A stretch of 64,000 bases of DNA from Cyanomargarita calcarea GSE-NOS-MK-12-04C (lineage in GTDB: Bacteria; Cyanobacteriota; Cyanobacteriia; Cyanobacteriales; Nostocaceae), in contig JAHHGZ010000008.1 in NCBI GenBank assembly GCA_019359595.1, positions 1 to 64,000 of the forward strand. The letters run 5' to 3'. A program made the position numbers and the translations under genes. Position 1 is the stretch's first letter. Each line of letters opens with the position of its first letter. Shown here in pieces: positions 55,734-63,661 of this stretch. The notes beneath the pieces are model-generated. The model was not told the DNA's origin, did no database searches, and saw only the letters and a program-made list of their open reading frames with translations.

Positions 55734-56633
55734 ATGTCAAATATTGAGCTGTCGCGTTCCCTAAACAACTTAACCCAAGAGCAAAATAGTACCTCTCACA
55801 GCCTTGGGTCAGAATTTATCGTTCAATTCTGGGGTGTTCGGGGTTTAATTCCCACACCTAGCAGTAATACCAGTCGCTATGGTGCTAATACTGCTTGTGT
55901 GATTATGCAAGTTGCTGGAAAACGGTTAATTTTTGATGGAGGTACGGGCTTAAGGATACTGGGAAAAAGTTTGGAAGAACTGCAACAGCCTTTAGTTGCC
56001 CATTTATTTTTTACTAACTCCCAATCAAATCGCATCCAAGGGTTTCCTTTTTTTGCCCCTGCTTTTAGTCAAGAAAATTCCTTCCATATTTACGGGACAG
56101 CAGCTTCAAATGGAGCTTCTATCAAACAATCTCTGTGCGATCAGATGCTGCAACCGCATTTTCCTTACCCATTACAGGCAATGCAGTCAGAATTGCAATT
56201 TTACAATCTGACTCCGGGTAAAGTTGTGACCCTAGATGATGTCACAGTGACAACACTACCAATCAATCAAATTCAAAAGTCAATCGGCTATCGCATCACT
56301 TGGCAAGAATATAGCGTTGCTTATGTAACCGATTTGTATAAAAGTACTGATGAATCGGAGCTAGAAAAAATTGCACAGCTAATCAGGGGTGTAGATTTGC
56401 TGATTGCGAATGCTACCTATACTCCGCCAACAGCGCACAGCGATCTCAATTCTGACTTACACTGGCAGACTGCTGTGGATTTGGCTAATTTGGCTACAGT
56501 GAAACGGCTATTAATCTCTCAGCACCATCCAGACGACGACGATGATTTTCTTGACAAAGTTCAAACTGATATTCAATCAGCCTTTGCAAAAGCATTACTA
56601 GCCCGTGAAGGTTTGGTTATATCTGTTAGTTAG
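55734..56633 (+). CDS. MBL-fold protein that has lost the metal-binding HxHxDH motif
   Basis: The 299-residue protein has the fold of cyanobacterial MBL hydrolases: FIVQFWGVRGLIPTPSSNTSRYGANTACVI, RLIFDGGTGLRILG and, later, YRITWQEYSVAYVTD and LLISQHHPDDDDDF. The central motif should read HxHxDH after LFFT. Here residues 95-100 are N, S, Q, S, N, R, so every metal ligand in this block is replaced. The rest of the fold looks intact, and selection has kept the frame open. It is probably catalytically dead or changed in function. It is coupled to panD by a 12-bp spacing, and its C-terminal codons run into a heptamer array. Confidence 0.88.
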   Translation: MSNIELSRSLNNLTQEQNSTSHSLGSEFIVQFWGVRGLIPTPSSNTSRYGANTACVIMQVAGKRLIFDGGTGLRILGKSLEELQQPLVAHLFFTNSQSNRIQGFPFFAPAFSQENSFHIYGTAASNGASIKQSLCDQMLQPHFPYPLQAMQSELQFYNLTPGKVVTLDDVTVTTLPINQIQKSIGYRITWQEYSVAYVTDLYKSTDESELEKIAQLIRGVDLLIANATYTPPTAHSDLNSDLHWQTAVDLANLATVKRLLISQHHPDDDDDFLDKVQTDIQSAFAKALLAREGLVISVS

Positions 56634-56790
56634 TGGTTAGTTGTTAGTGGTTATTGGTTAGTTGTTATTGGTTATTGGTTATTGGTTAGTTGTTATTGGT
56701 TATTGGTTATTGGTTCGTAGACAACTAACAACTAACAACCAACAACTAACAACTAACAACCAACAACTATCAACTATCAACTAACAACTA
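56632..56790. repeat. Heptamer arrays forming a long inverted repeat (between MBL gene and cnaT)
   Basis: Units of ttagttgttattggtta alternate with ttggttattggttattgg, and then the opposite strand sense begins after ggttcgtagac (aactaacaactaacaacca). The stretch is a large hairpin-capable array that separates convergent genes. It supplies the last codons and stop of both the MBL gene (VSVS) and cnaT (VVIS). The gtagac-centred core recurs, inverted, at 57838-57975. Confidence 0.85.
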
Positions 56791-57831
56791 ACTAATAACA
56801 ACTTGACATATTTCTTCGAGTTTTTTCGCAACTGCACCACTAGTTAATAGTTCTTGTGCCTTGGTAATAGCTTCTTGCATATCCGAACAAATCCCGCTAC
56901 AAAACAAGTAAAATCCGCCATTCCATAAGGCTGTTTGCATCAGTTCTGAGGGTTCACCACCCAATAAGCTTTGGATACCAGTAAGTAATTCTTCTTTGGT
57001 GCCTAATCCTACGTTATTACTGGTAAAGCCATATTCACGTGGGACAAGTAGCAAGCGTTCCATAGGCTTGGAAGGTAGTCCCAAACCGATGATAGCCGTG
57101 CGATCGCGTGGTAAGTCGCAACTCCCTTCCAATCCTTTGACCGTTGTAAATTTAGTCACTCCCCTTAAGGAATGAGCTTCTTGGAACATCATTTCTGTCG
57201 GTGGATGAACAAAACCCGAAATTACGTGAACATCCCCGGAATAAGGGCACCAAATCAACTCCATTGTGGCGAAGGGTGGACGTTTTCCCAGTTGGTCACG
57301 GTATTCCCAAATACTGTTAGTTAAGGGAAAATGCCGAGGCTGGTAAACAAAGCCAATTCCTGTTTTTTCAAAGACAGACTGGGTTTTTTCTAATGATAAC
57401 TGCGTCCAATCAACACCTAAACCCTGCCAAATCTCTACTAAAGGAAGCCCGTATTTGGTTGGTAGGCGATCGCCTCCATGCATCACCAATGGTTGCCCAC
57501 AGGAAGCAAGTAATAGAGCCGTCACTGGGCTAATGGGTGCAGTCCGGGTTCTACCATCATAAGGAATACCTAAAACGATAACTGGTCGGCTGGAAGAGAT
57601 TGGTTGTAACTCCGGTCCTAATTCTGCGTAGGCATCCAACATCCCTGATAACTCTTCTCCCGTGGGACGCTTGATGCGGTGAGCAATCAAAAATGCCCCA
57701 ATTTGGGCTGGAGTCGCTTCACCCAACAGCATCATCTTTGTTGCTGTCGCTGCTTCATGGCGGGTTAAATTCTCTCCTGTATGGTTCCCACTACCTACCT
57801 TCTGCAGCAATTTTCTAAATTCTTTACTCAT
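56788..57831 (-). CDS. cnaT: CnaT, anthranilate phosphoribosyltransferase-like activator of nitrate assimilation
   Basis: The 347-residue protein is homologous to TrpD (anthranilate phosphoribosyltransferase). It has the N-terminal helical bundle (HEAATATKMMLLGEATPAQIGAFLIAHRIK) and a PRPP-loop region changed from GTGGD to LVMHGGDRLPTKYG, plus FATMELIWCPYSGDVHVISGF. In Anabaena sp. PCC 7120 the gene cnaT, of this family and next to ntcB, is required for expression of the nir operon. The synteny here (ntcB upstream on the same strand, nirA 4 kb away) supports that name. The substrate is not known. Heptamer arrays flank the gene on both sides. Confidence 0.85.
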   Translation of the reverse strand: MSKEFRKLLQKVGSGNHTGENLTRHEAATATKMMLLGEATPAQIGAFLIAHRIKRPTGEELSGMLDAYAELGPELQPISSSRPVIVLGIPYDGRTRTAPISPVTALLLASCGQPLVMHGGDRLPTKYGLPLVEIWQGLGVDWTQLSLEKTQSVFEKTGIGFVYQPRHFPLTNSIWEYRDQLGKRPPFATMELIWCPYSGDVHVISGFVHPPTEMMFQEAHSLRGVTKFTTVKGLEGSCDLPRDRTAIIGLGLPSKPMERLLLVPREYGFTSNNVGLGTKEELLTGIQSLLGGEPSELMQTALWNGGFYLFCSGICSDMQEAITKAQELLTSGAVAKKLEEICQVVIS

Positions 57832-57837
57832 CTGTGT

Positions 57838-57975
57838 GTTAGTTGTTGTTTGTTAGTTGTTAGTTGTTGGTTGTTAGTTGTTAATTGTTAGTTGTTAGTT
57901 GTTAGTTTTCTACGAACCAATAACCAATAACCAATAACCAATAACCAATAACAAACAACTATTAACCAATAACAA
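57838..57975. repeat. Heptamer arrays between cnaT and ntcB (inverted relative to 56632-56790)
   Basis: Units ttagttgttagttgttgg run from about 57840 and change to ccaataaccaataacc after tctacgaacc. The order is the mirror image of the array after cnaT, and the core ctacgaaccaataacc is the reverse complement of ggttattggttcgtag there. cnaT therefore lies between long inverted repeats. Confidence 0.85.
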
Positions 57976-57976
57976 A

Positions 57977-58927
57977 TTAAGAAGCCGACCGCTGCACAGA
58001 GTCAAATTGTGGTGGTATATTTTCCCGCACCAATTGCCAAAAATGCTTGATCGGAGGAATCTGGAGGCGATCGTTAGTAGTTACCATCACCACCCGGCGT
58101 GTCAAACTAGAAACGTCAGGTGCAGAACCATTACTGTTGCTAGTCAGAGGACGGACAGCAAGAGTCGGATCTTGCAGTGCTTCGATTAATGCTGAGTGAG
58201 GCAACAGAGCGATTAATTTCCCTTGACGCACTACTCCTCGGAATGCATCTAGAGTATTTACCTCTAAAGCTGCTTGCAGTGTAGCTTCCATTCGGTCAAA
58301 TTTATCTTGGATCAGACGCTGCATCCCATAACCATCTTTAAAGACGACTTGTGGATAACGAATTAGCTCGGACCAAGGGATGCGTTCATACTGTGCCAGC
58401 GGGTGGTTGGCTGCTGTCAAAACTTCTATCGGTTCATCATATAGCACTTCCACCACCATTTCTTTGGCAGTAGTTAAAAAGCGATTATTCATCACAATTG
58501 CCAAATCCACTAGCCCATCTTTCAGGACTTTCAGAGCGCGATCGCTACCTAAGGATGTCACCCGCAATTGCACATCCGGATAATCATGACAAAACTTTTG
58601 CAACACAGGTGGCAAATAATAGGCACACAATGAGTGAATCGCTGCGATACAAAGTTCCGGCTGTTTTCCTTCCCGTAAATCTGTCAATTCCTCTGTCGCA
58701 AATTGCCACTCTTGGCAAATTTTTCGTGCCCGAGGTAGCAAGCGATCGCCCGCTAATGTCAGCTTTGCCTGACCTGTTCTGTGAAACAACTCTAATCCCA
58801 CATCGGCCTCTAGCGCCTGGATTTGGCGACTAATTGTCGATTGGGTGACACCACACTTTCTCGCCGCTTGTTGAAAGCTGCCAGTTTGGGCGATCGCTAA
58901 AAAGGCTTGCAACTGCTCTAGTCGCAT
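57977..58927 (-). CDS. ntcB: NtcB, LysR-family activator of nitrate assimilation
   Basis: NtcB activates the nir operon in response to nitrite or nitrate. The 316-residue protein has the N-terminal LysR helix-turn-helix AFLAIAQTGSFQQAARKCGVTQSTISRQIQALEADVGLELFHR, then IHSLCAYYLPPVLQKF. The NtcB-specific effector region includes LGSDRALKVLKDGLVDLAIVMNNRFL and RYPQVVFKDGYGMQRLIQDKF, which I recognise as NtcB. Upstream, a perfect NtcA site plus a correctly spaced -10 box (58965-59006) show NtcA-dependent expression. cnaT follows on the same strand with a 145-bp repeat-filled gap. Confidence 0.93.
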   Translation of the reverse strand: MRLEQLQAFLAIAQTGSFQQAARKCGVTQSTISRQIQALEADVGLELFHRTGQAKLTLAGDRLLPRARKICQEWQFATEELTDLREGKQPELCIAAIHSLCAYYLPPVLQKFCHDYPDVQLRVTSLGSDRALKVLKDGLVDLAIVMNNRFLTTAKEMVVEVLYDEPIEVLTAANHPLAQYERIPWSELIRYPQVVFKDGYGMQRLIQDKFDRMEATLQAALEVNTLDAFRGVVRQGKLIALLPHSALIEALQDPTLAVRPLTSNSNGSAPDVSSLTRRVVMVTTNDRLQIPPIKHFWQLVRENIPPQFDSVQRSAS

Positions 58928-58964
58928 TTTTTATGTAGCCCGGATTACATTTATGACTTTCATT

Positions 58965-59006
58965 AACTTAGCGTATTTACAACGTTGTTTTAGTACTCTT
59001 TGTTAC
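58965..59006 (-). promoter_or_regulatory. NtcA-activated promoter of ntcB
   Basis: On the minus strand a perfect site, GTA-acaaagag-TAC with the bases read as gtaacaaagagtac (58993-59006), is followed after exactly 22 nt by TAAGTT (58965-58970), a TAN3T -10 box. This is the textbook class II NtcA promoter layout. The start codon of ntcB lies about 38 nt further downstream. Confidence 0.85.
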
Positions 59007-59166
59007 AGGTATTTATTTTTACACAACTTTAAATTTGTTTTAAAAACTGGTTAAATTTATCTAGAATAATACCAAATTATTAGTAACACAGAAAATTTTG
59101 AGGATGGAATTTTCCGCGAATTCATCCTTCATTTTTTACGTAGGCGCTTTTTTCTTGGCAAGTGCC

Positions 59167-59538
59167 TTAAGGAGATTTGATAGAAAATGACCAGCTATAA
59201 GATTTCGTTGTGCCATCTATAGTCCGAAACCGAATTTCAGCACAATGGATGCCTAGCTTCCAAGAATTTGGAGTGTAAGAAATTTTGTAATAGCTCTGAG
59301 GCCAGTCACGGGTGCCACCAATCCGAGCTTGTTTCGTGACATCTATTCCATCAAAAAATAGTTGCACCGAGCCACGTTCAGCCTCTTCTCCCAAACGAAA
59401 ATTTAATGCAGCACCAACAAACTGCACGGAGGTCTGTACTGAATTCTCCGCAGGAAACACTTCTAAGAGTTGAGGAGGTCGAGGTACAGAAGAAGCCATC
59501 AACAGAAAACTCAGTAAAATTGCAGAAACCTGCTTCAT
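59167..59538 (-). CDS. Small secreted protein of unknown function
   Basis: The 123-residue protein has a signal peptide (MKQVSAILLSFLLMASSVP, cleavage likely near residue 18-20). A beta-sandwich-like domain follows with FPAENSVQTSVQFVGAALNF, VQLFFDGIDVTKQ and SYYKISYTPNSWKLGIHCAEIRF, ending SYSWSFSIKSP. It resembles small Ig-like or carbohydrate-binding folds of exported proteins, but no family was identified. It lies between ntcB and the HEAT-repeat gene on the same strand, about 310 bp from the latter, and no link to nitrate use is visible. Confidence 0.6.
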   Translation of the reverse strand: MKQVSAILLSFLLMASSVPRPPQLLEVFPAENSVQTSVQFVGAALNFRLGEEAERGSVQLFFDGIDVTKQARIGGTRDWPQSYYKISYTPNSWKLGIHCAEIRFRTIDGTTKSYSWSFSIKSP

Positions 59539-59851
59539 TGGAAAGTTACCTATAACTAATACTGTTGATAGGGATAAAACCTTAAAAGTAGCCTTGTGAA
59601 GGAAGTTTTATCACTTTGGCACTATCAAACTATACAAATGCTTGCTAAAGAAGGGGGTGAAGAAATCAATACTAAGGATGTGCATTTTTCGTCCTGTACA
59701 CACTTGCTAAACGAAAACAAACTTAAAATTGGGTTAAACCTAATAATTTTTGCATCTTGATAACAAGCTATTTTTACTAGTATTTTTTAGCAATTTTTAT
59801 ACTTTATTGTAACCTGTATCAGTGTTCTAGAAGTTTAAAAACACTACGATT
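59539..59851. other. Gap between secreted-protein and HEAT-repeat genes
   Basis: No gene or notable repeat was recognised in these 313 bases, which are A+T-rich. Confidence 0.4.
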
Positions 59852-61057
59852 TCATTGAGCGAGATTTTTCAGAGCAGCGATCGCGTGCAGTCTAACGGGT
59901 GCATCGGTATCAGCCAGCAGTGCCGTTAAGGGTTCGATTGCTTGGGTAGTACCTAATTGCCCCAAAGAAAGAGCGATCGCACTTTTGACACTGGCAATCT
60001 CTACTGCTGGATGCTTAATTTTCAAGATATCCAGTAAAATTTCTCCAGCAGCAGATTTTAAGTTAGGTTGTTGAACTCGTCCCAGAACTGTAACAATTTC
60101 CTGCCACAGCGTTGGTGTTGAGAGTTGATCGAGTGCTTGTCTGAGATATGTCAAACTTGAAAGCGTCCCCAGCCAACTCAAGGCACGAATAACTTCAATT
60201 TGTAGCTTCATCGGTGTGTGAGGTGAAATTAGCACCTGAAATAAGTGCCGTGCCGCAGCATCATCACCCATCCGGGAAATTGCCCCTGCTGCCGCACAAC
60301 AAACATCTAAATTAAAATCATAAAGTCTGGGTTGCAGTCTGTTTGTCAAATCTAATTTGTCGCGTAAATTAGACCGTAAACCCAAACCTTGCACAGCATA
60401 TCTTCTCACTGTAGCTGCCACATCATCCAGAGCATTCAACAATACGGGTGCGATGCGTTCGTCATGAAAATTGCTCAGGGCTTCAATTGCTGCACCACGG
60501 ACTCCTACATCTAAATCTTGTACTACACTTAACAATGGTGTGATGATTTCTTGACAGCGGATATAGGAAAGCGATCGCACTGCCAATAATCTTGTATTTT
60601 CAGTAGCCAGTAATGAAGTGAGACTGGCAATGGCTGTAGTCCCAATTTGTCCTAATACAGTGCCGATTATTTCCCGGAGTTCTTCCGAATCAGACGTTTT
60701 GAGTAATCGAACCAAAGGCTCGATTGCGCTCTCGTCTTTCAAATCCCCCAAAATCCGTACCGCAAAAAAGCGCAATTCCTCCTCAGCCTCTTCATCCTCT
60801 AATATTTCAATCAGTGGAGAAATAGCGATCGCTCCCAAACGGTTAAACACCTTGGCTATATCCCAACGTTGCTGAAAATCTCCAATCGTTAACACAAAAA
60901 GTGCTAATTCTAAGAAATATTCTTGATTTTTAACTATCTCTGGATCTTTGAAATTTTCTTCTAGAATTAATTGTTGCAAACACTGAATCAACAATGACAT
61001 ATCAGCAGCTTCATATGCTGCTTGTGCCTGTAGCCTATAAAGGTTGATATTATTCAC
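59852..61057 (-). CDS. HEAT-repeat protein near nirA (candidate NirB-type maturation factor)
   Basis: The 401-residue protein, begun by GTG 61057, is made of tandem HEAT repeats, for example AIEPLVRLLKTSDSEELREIIGTVLGQIG and APVLLNALDDVAATVRRYAVQGLGLRS, and near the end QAIEPLTALLADTDAPVRLHAIAALKNL. Such proteins usually bind other proteins or act like phycobilin lyase subunits. In Anabaena and Synechococcus a gene named nirB, next to nirA, is needed for full nitrite reductase activity, and its product contacts NirA. Position here fits that role, but I cannot verify similarity. No catalytic motif is seen. Confidence 0.8.
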   Translation of the reverse strand: MNNINLYRLQAQAAYEAADMSLLIQCLQQLILEENFKDPEIVKNQEYFLELALFVLTIGDFQQRWDIAKVFNRLGAIAISPLIEILEDEEAEEELRFFAVRILGDLKDESAIEPLVRLLKTSDSEELREIIGTVLGQIGTTAIASLTSLLATENTRLLAVRSLSYIRCQEIITPLLSVVQDLDVGVRGAAIEALSNFHDERIAPVLLNALDDVAATVRRYAVQGLGLRSNLRDKLDLTNRLQPRLYDFNLDVCCAAAGAISRMGDDAAARHLFQVLISPHTPMKLQIEVIRALSWLGTLSSLTYLRQALDQLSTPTLWQEIVTVLGRVQQPNLKSAAGEILLDILKIKHPAVEIASVKSAIALSLGQLGTTQAIEPLTALLADTDAPVRLHAIAALKNLAQ

Positions 61058-61084
61058 AATTACTTAGTTGTTGATCTATCCGCT

Positions 61085-61170
61085 TCTTTGTGGGGGTTTA
61101 ATACCCCGACCTCTACAAGGAGCCAGTTTTGAGTTGGGGTCTTAATCCCCATCTCAAAACTTCTTCCTTC
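61085..61170. repeat. Family D palindromic repeat (inverted copy)
   Basis: The modules gggggtttaataccccgacc, gagccagttttgagttgggg and taatccccat, with ttcttccttcttc at the right, are the reverse of the copies at 17502-17605, 46121-46205 and 55117-55191. Confidence 0.55.
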
Positions 61171-61222
61171 TTCAATGTTAACTGTTGACTGTTGATTGTT
61201 AATAGTCAACAGTCAACCAATT

Positions 61223-61657
61223 TTATTGCACTAGAATTGCATTTCCTTCAATCTTTGCTTGGTATGTTTTCAATGGCTTGTCGGCTGGGCCTTTGAGAAT
61301 CTTGCCATCAGAACCAAAGTCAGAACCATGACAGGGACACGCAAAATTGTTATTTTTTGCCTGCCATGTCACTATGCAACCTTTGTGAGTACAAGTAGGA
61401 TTAACAGCAATTACATTCTTGCTTTTAGATGTACCCACAAGCAAAACAGCACCAACAGGCGATTGTTCAACCAATAACTGACCATTTTTATCCAATTCTG
61501 CTGTTGTCCCGATCTTTTGCCAACCCTTAGATGCCGCTGTTGGTGAACCTGAGGTTTTCGATTCTTTAGTCTCACTTGAACAAGCGACAACTGCCACAGG
61601 TAAAGAACTGGCTATCAAACCTACACCAACAAATGCAAAGAAATCACGACGATTCAT
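61223..61657 (-). CDS. Rieske [2Fe-2S] protein with Tat signal
   Basis: The 144-residue protein has a twin-arginine signal (MNRRDFFAFVGVGLIASSLPVAVVAC; Cys at about 26 also fits a lipobox) and a soluble Rieske domain. The cluster motifs are CTHKGC near 88 and CPCHGSDFG near 107, giving two Cys and two His ligands. It lacks the transmembrane helix of PetC, so it is not the cytochrome b6f subunit but a small secreted Rieske protein, related to arsenite-oxidase-type or thylakoid-lumen forms. It is divergent from nirA with a 405-bp gap. A role in nitrite reduction is not supported by the sequence. Confidence 0.85.
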   Translation of the reverse strand: MNRRDFFAFVGVGLIASSLPVAVVACSSETKESKTSGSPTAASKGWQKIGTTAELDKNGQLLVEQSPVGAVLLVGTSKSKNVIAVNPTCTHKGCIVTWQAKNNNFACPCHGSDFGSDGKILKGPADKPLKTYQAKIEGNAILVQ

Positions 61658-61777
61658 AGCAGATCCAGAGAATAATTGACAATTTAACCAGATTGTCGCA
61701 TTTTCAATGCTCTACAAGTTTAGTTAATTGTAATTGTTCCGCAGATCGGCTTTTGCAACTCCAATTTAATTTTATAG

Positions 61778-61794
61778 TATGCACGTAATGCATA
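61778..61794. promoter_or_regulatory. Candidate NtcB (LysR-type) dyad in the nirA promoter
   Basis: The dyad tatgca-cgtaa-tgcata has perfect 6-bp arms and lies about 40 bp upstream of the NtcA site of nirA. LysR proteins bind such T-N11-A dyads, and NtcB is a LysR protein that activates nirA. Assignment to NtcB is inferred. Confidence 0.55.
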
Positions 61795-61830
61795 TTAGGC
61801 ATACAGATTCTGCAATCTAACTGACATTCC

Positions 61831-61872
61831 GTAACAATTTATACGATTTTAATGTTTATCTAAGCTTAACTT
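61831..61872 (+). promoter_or_regulatory. NtcA-activated promoter of nirA
   Basis: gta-acaattta-tac (61831-61844) is a perfect GTA-N8-TAC site. Exactly 22 nt further, TAACTT (61867-61872) is a TAN3T -10 box, the class II NtcA promoter arrangement. A start site is expected near 61879, about 185 bp upstream of the nirA ATG. Confidence 0.85.
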
Positions 61873-62062
61873 AAGGGTATGAAAAAGGTTACAAAACAGC
61901 ATCCGAACATACTTGACAAATAGAGATTTCTTTAAGCAATAAATTGTCATTACAGCCCAGCATCGAGCGACCGTTATTAAAATTCTATACCTCGTAACCA
62001 AGAGAGACACCGCAAGTTATGAGGCGACCGAGTTCAGCAAAACAGCAACAAGAGTCAGCATC

Positions 62063-63634
62063 ATGACAGACGCAACTACTACCAACAGCCTCAACAAGTT
62101 CGAGAAATTAAAGGCAGAAAAAGATGGACTGGCGGTAAAGGCGGAAATCGCCAAATTTGCTCTTCTAGGTTGGGAAGCAATGGACGAAACCGATCGCGAC
62201 CATCGCCTTAAATGGTGGGGCGTATTCTTCCGCCCAGTGACTCCAGGTAAGTTTATGATGCGGATGCGGGTACCCAACGGTATTCTAACATCTAATCAAA
62301 TGCGTGCCCTTGCTGCAGTGGTGCAGCGGTATGGTGACGACGGGTGCGCCGATATTACAACCAGACAGAATATTCAATTGCGGGGCATCCGGATTGAGGA
62401 TTTACCGGATATCTTTGAGACATTTCAGGCTGTTGGTTTAACCACTGTCCAGTCAGGAATGGACAACGTTCGCAACATTACAGGCGACGCGGTGGCGGGT
62501 TTAGATGCGGATGAATTGTTTGACACCCGTCAAGTGGTGCAAGAAATTCAAGACATGATTACCGGATCGGGGGAAGGTAACCCAGAGTTTAGCAATCTAC
62601 CACGGAAGTTTAACATTGCGATCGCTGGTGGACGGGACAATTCAGTTCACGCTGAAATTAACGATTTAGCTTTCGTCCCAGCCTTTAAGAGTAGTGCTGA
62701 GTCGGACAACTCAGAACTCATATTAGGTTTCAACGTCGTTGTGGGTGGCTTTTTCTCTGCTAAACGCTGCGATCCTGCGATTCCTTTAAATGCTTGGGTG
62801 TCTCCGGATGATGTGGTAGCAGTATGTCGGGCTGTTTTGGAAGTTTATCGGGATAACGGCTTACGTGCCAATCGGCAAAAATCTCGTTTGATGTGGTTGA
62901 TTGATGAATGGGGTATAGAAAAATTTCGTGCCCAAGTCGAAAAGCAGTTGGGTAAGTCTTTATTAACCGCAGCCGCAAAAGATGAAATCGACTGGGAAAA
63001 ACGCGACCACATTGGAGTGTACAAACAGAAGCAAGCGGGATTTAACTACGTAGGGCTGCATATTCCGGTTGGTCGGCTAAATGCTGATGAAATGTTTGAA
63101 TTAGCACGTTTAGCTGAAGTTTACGGGAGTAGCGAAATACGCTTCACTGTTGAACAGAACGCGATTATACCTAATATAGATGATTCAAATCTAGCTGCAT
63201 TTTACACCGAAGACTCGGTAAAAAAGTTTACAATAAAACCAGAGTCGCTAATGCGATCGCTGGTTTCTTGTACGGGTGCGCAATTTTGCAACTTTGCTTT
63301 AATTGAAACCAAAAACCGGGCTTTGCAAATAATTAAAGAGTTGGAAGCAGAGTTATTACTTACTCATACAGTGCGAATTCATTGGACTGGTTGCCCTAAC
63401 TCTTGTGGACAACCCCAAGTAGCAGATATCGGCTTGATGGGAACCAAAACTCGCAAAAACGGCAAGATGGTCGAAGGGGTTGATATCTACATGGGTGGCA
63501 AAGTGGGCAAAGATGCGCATCTAGGAACTTGTGTGACCAAAGGTATCCCCTGCGAGGACTTAGAGCCAGTATTGCGAGAGTTGCTTATCAAAAACTTCGG
63601 AGCAAAATCAAGGCAATTAGTCATTAGTCATTGA
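62063..63634 (+). CDS. nirA: Ferredoxin-nitrite reductase
   Basis: NirA reduces nitrite to ammonium with six electrons from ferredoxin. The 523-residue protein has the two half-repeats of sulfite/nitrite reductases. The 4Fe-4S-siroheme ligands are in CTGAQFC (about 410) and TGCPNSCGQPQ (about 450). The ferredoxin-type N-terminal region includes GCADITTRQNIQLRGI and PRKFNIAIAGGRDNSVHAEINDLAFVP. Upstream lie an NtcA promoter and a LysR-type dyad. The nrtA gene begins 27 bp after its stop, so it is the first gene of a nirA-nrt operon. Confidence 0.98.
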   Translation: MTDATTTNSLNKFEKLKAEKDGLAVKAEIAKFALLGWEAMDETDRDHRLKWWGVFFRPVTPGKFMMRMRVPNGILTSNQMRALAAVVQRYGDDGCADITTRQNIQLRGIRIEDLPDIFETFQAVGLTTVQSGMDNVRNITGDAVAGLDADELFDTRQVVQEIQDMITGSGEGNPEFSNLPRKFNIAIAGGRDNSVHAEINDLAFVPAFKSSAESDNSELILGFNVVVGGFFSAKRCDPAIPLNAWVSPDDVVAVCRAVLEVYRDNGLRANRQKSRLMWLIDEWGIEKFRAQVEKQLGKSLLTAAAKDEIDWEKRDHIGVYKQKQAGFNYVGLHIPVGRLNADEMFELARLAEVYGSSEIRFTVEQNAIIPNIDDSNLAAFYTEDSVKKFTIKPESLMRSLVSCTGAQFCNFALIETKNRALQIIKELEAELLLTHTVRIHWTGCPNSCGQPQVADIGLMGTKTRKNGKMVEGVDIYMGGKVGKDAHLGTCVTKGIPCEDLEPVLRELLIKNFGAKSRQLVISH

Positions 63635-63661
63635 CAGTAATCAACAATCAACCAACAAAAA

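Noticed and set aside
56632-57975. Heptamer arrays as a CRISPR array
   Set aside because: The units are 7-14 bp in tandem without unique spacers of uniform size, and no cas genes lie nearby.
61865-61900. Second NtcA-like site gta...tac before nirA
   Set aside because: The spacer between gta (in gggtatgaaaaa) and tac is 10, not 8, so it does not fit the consensus.
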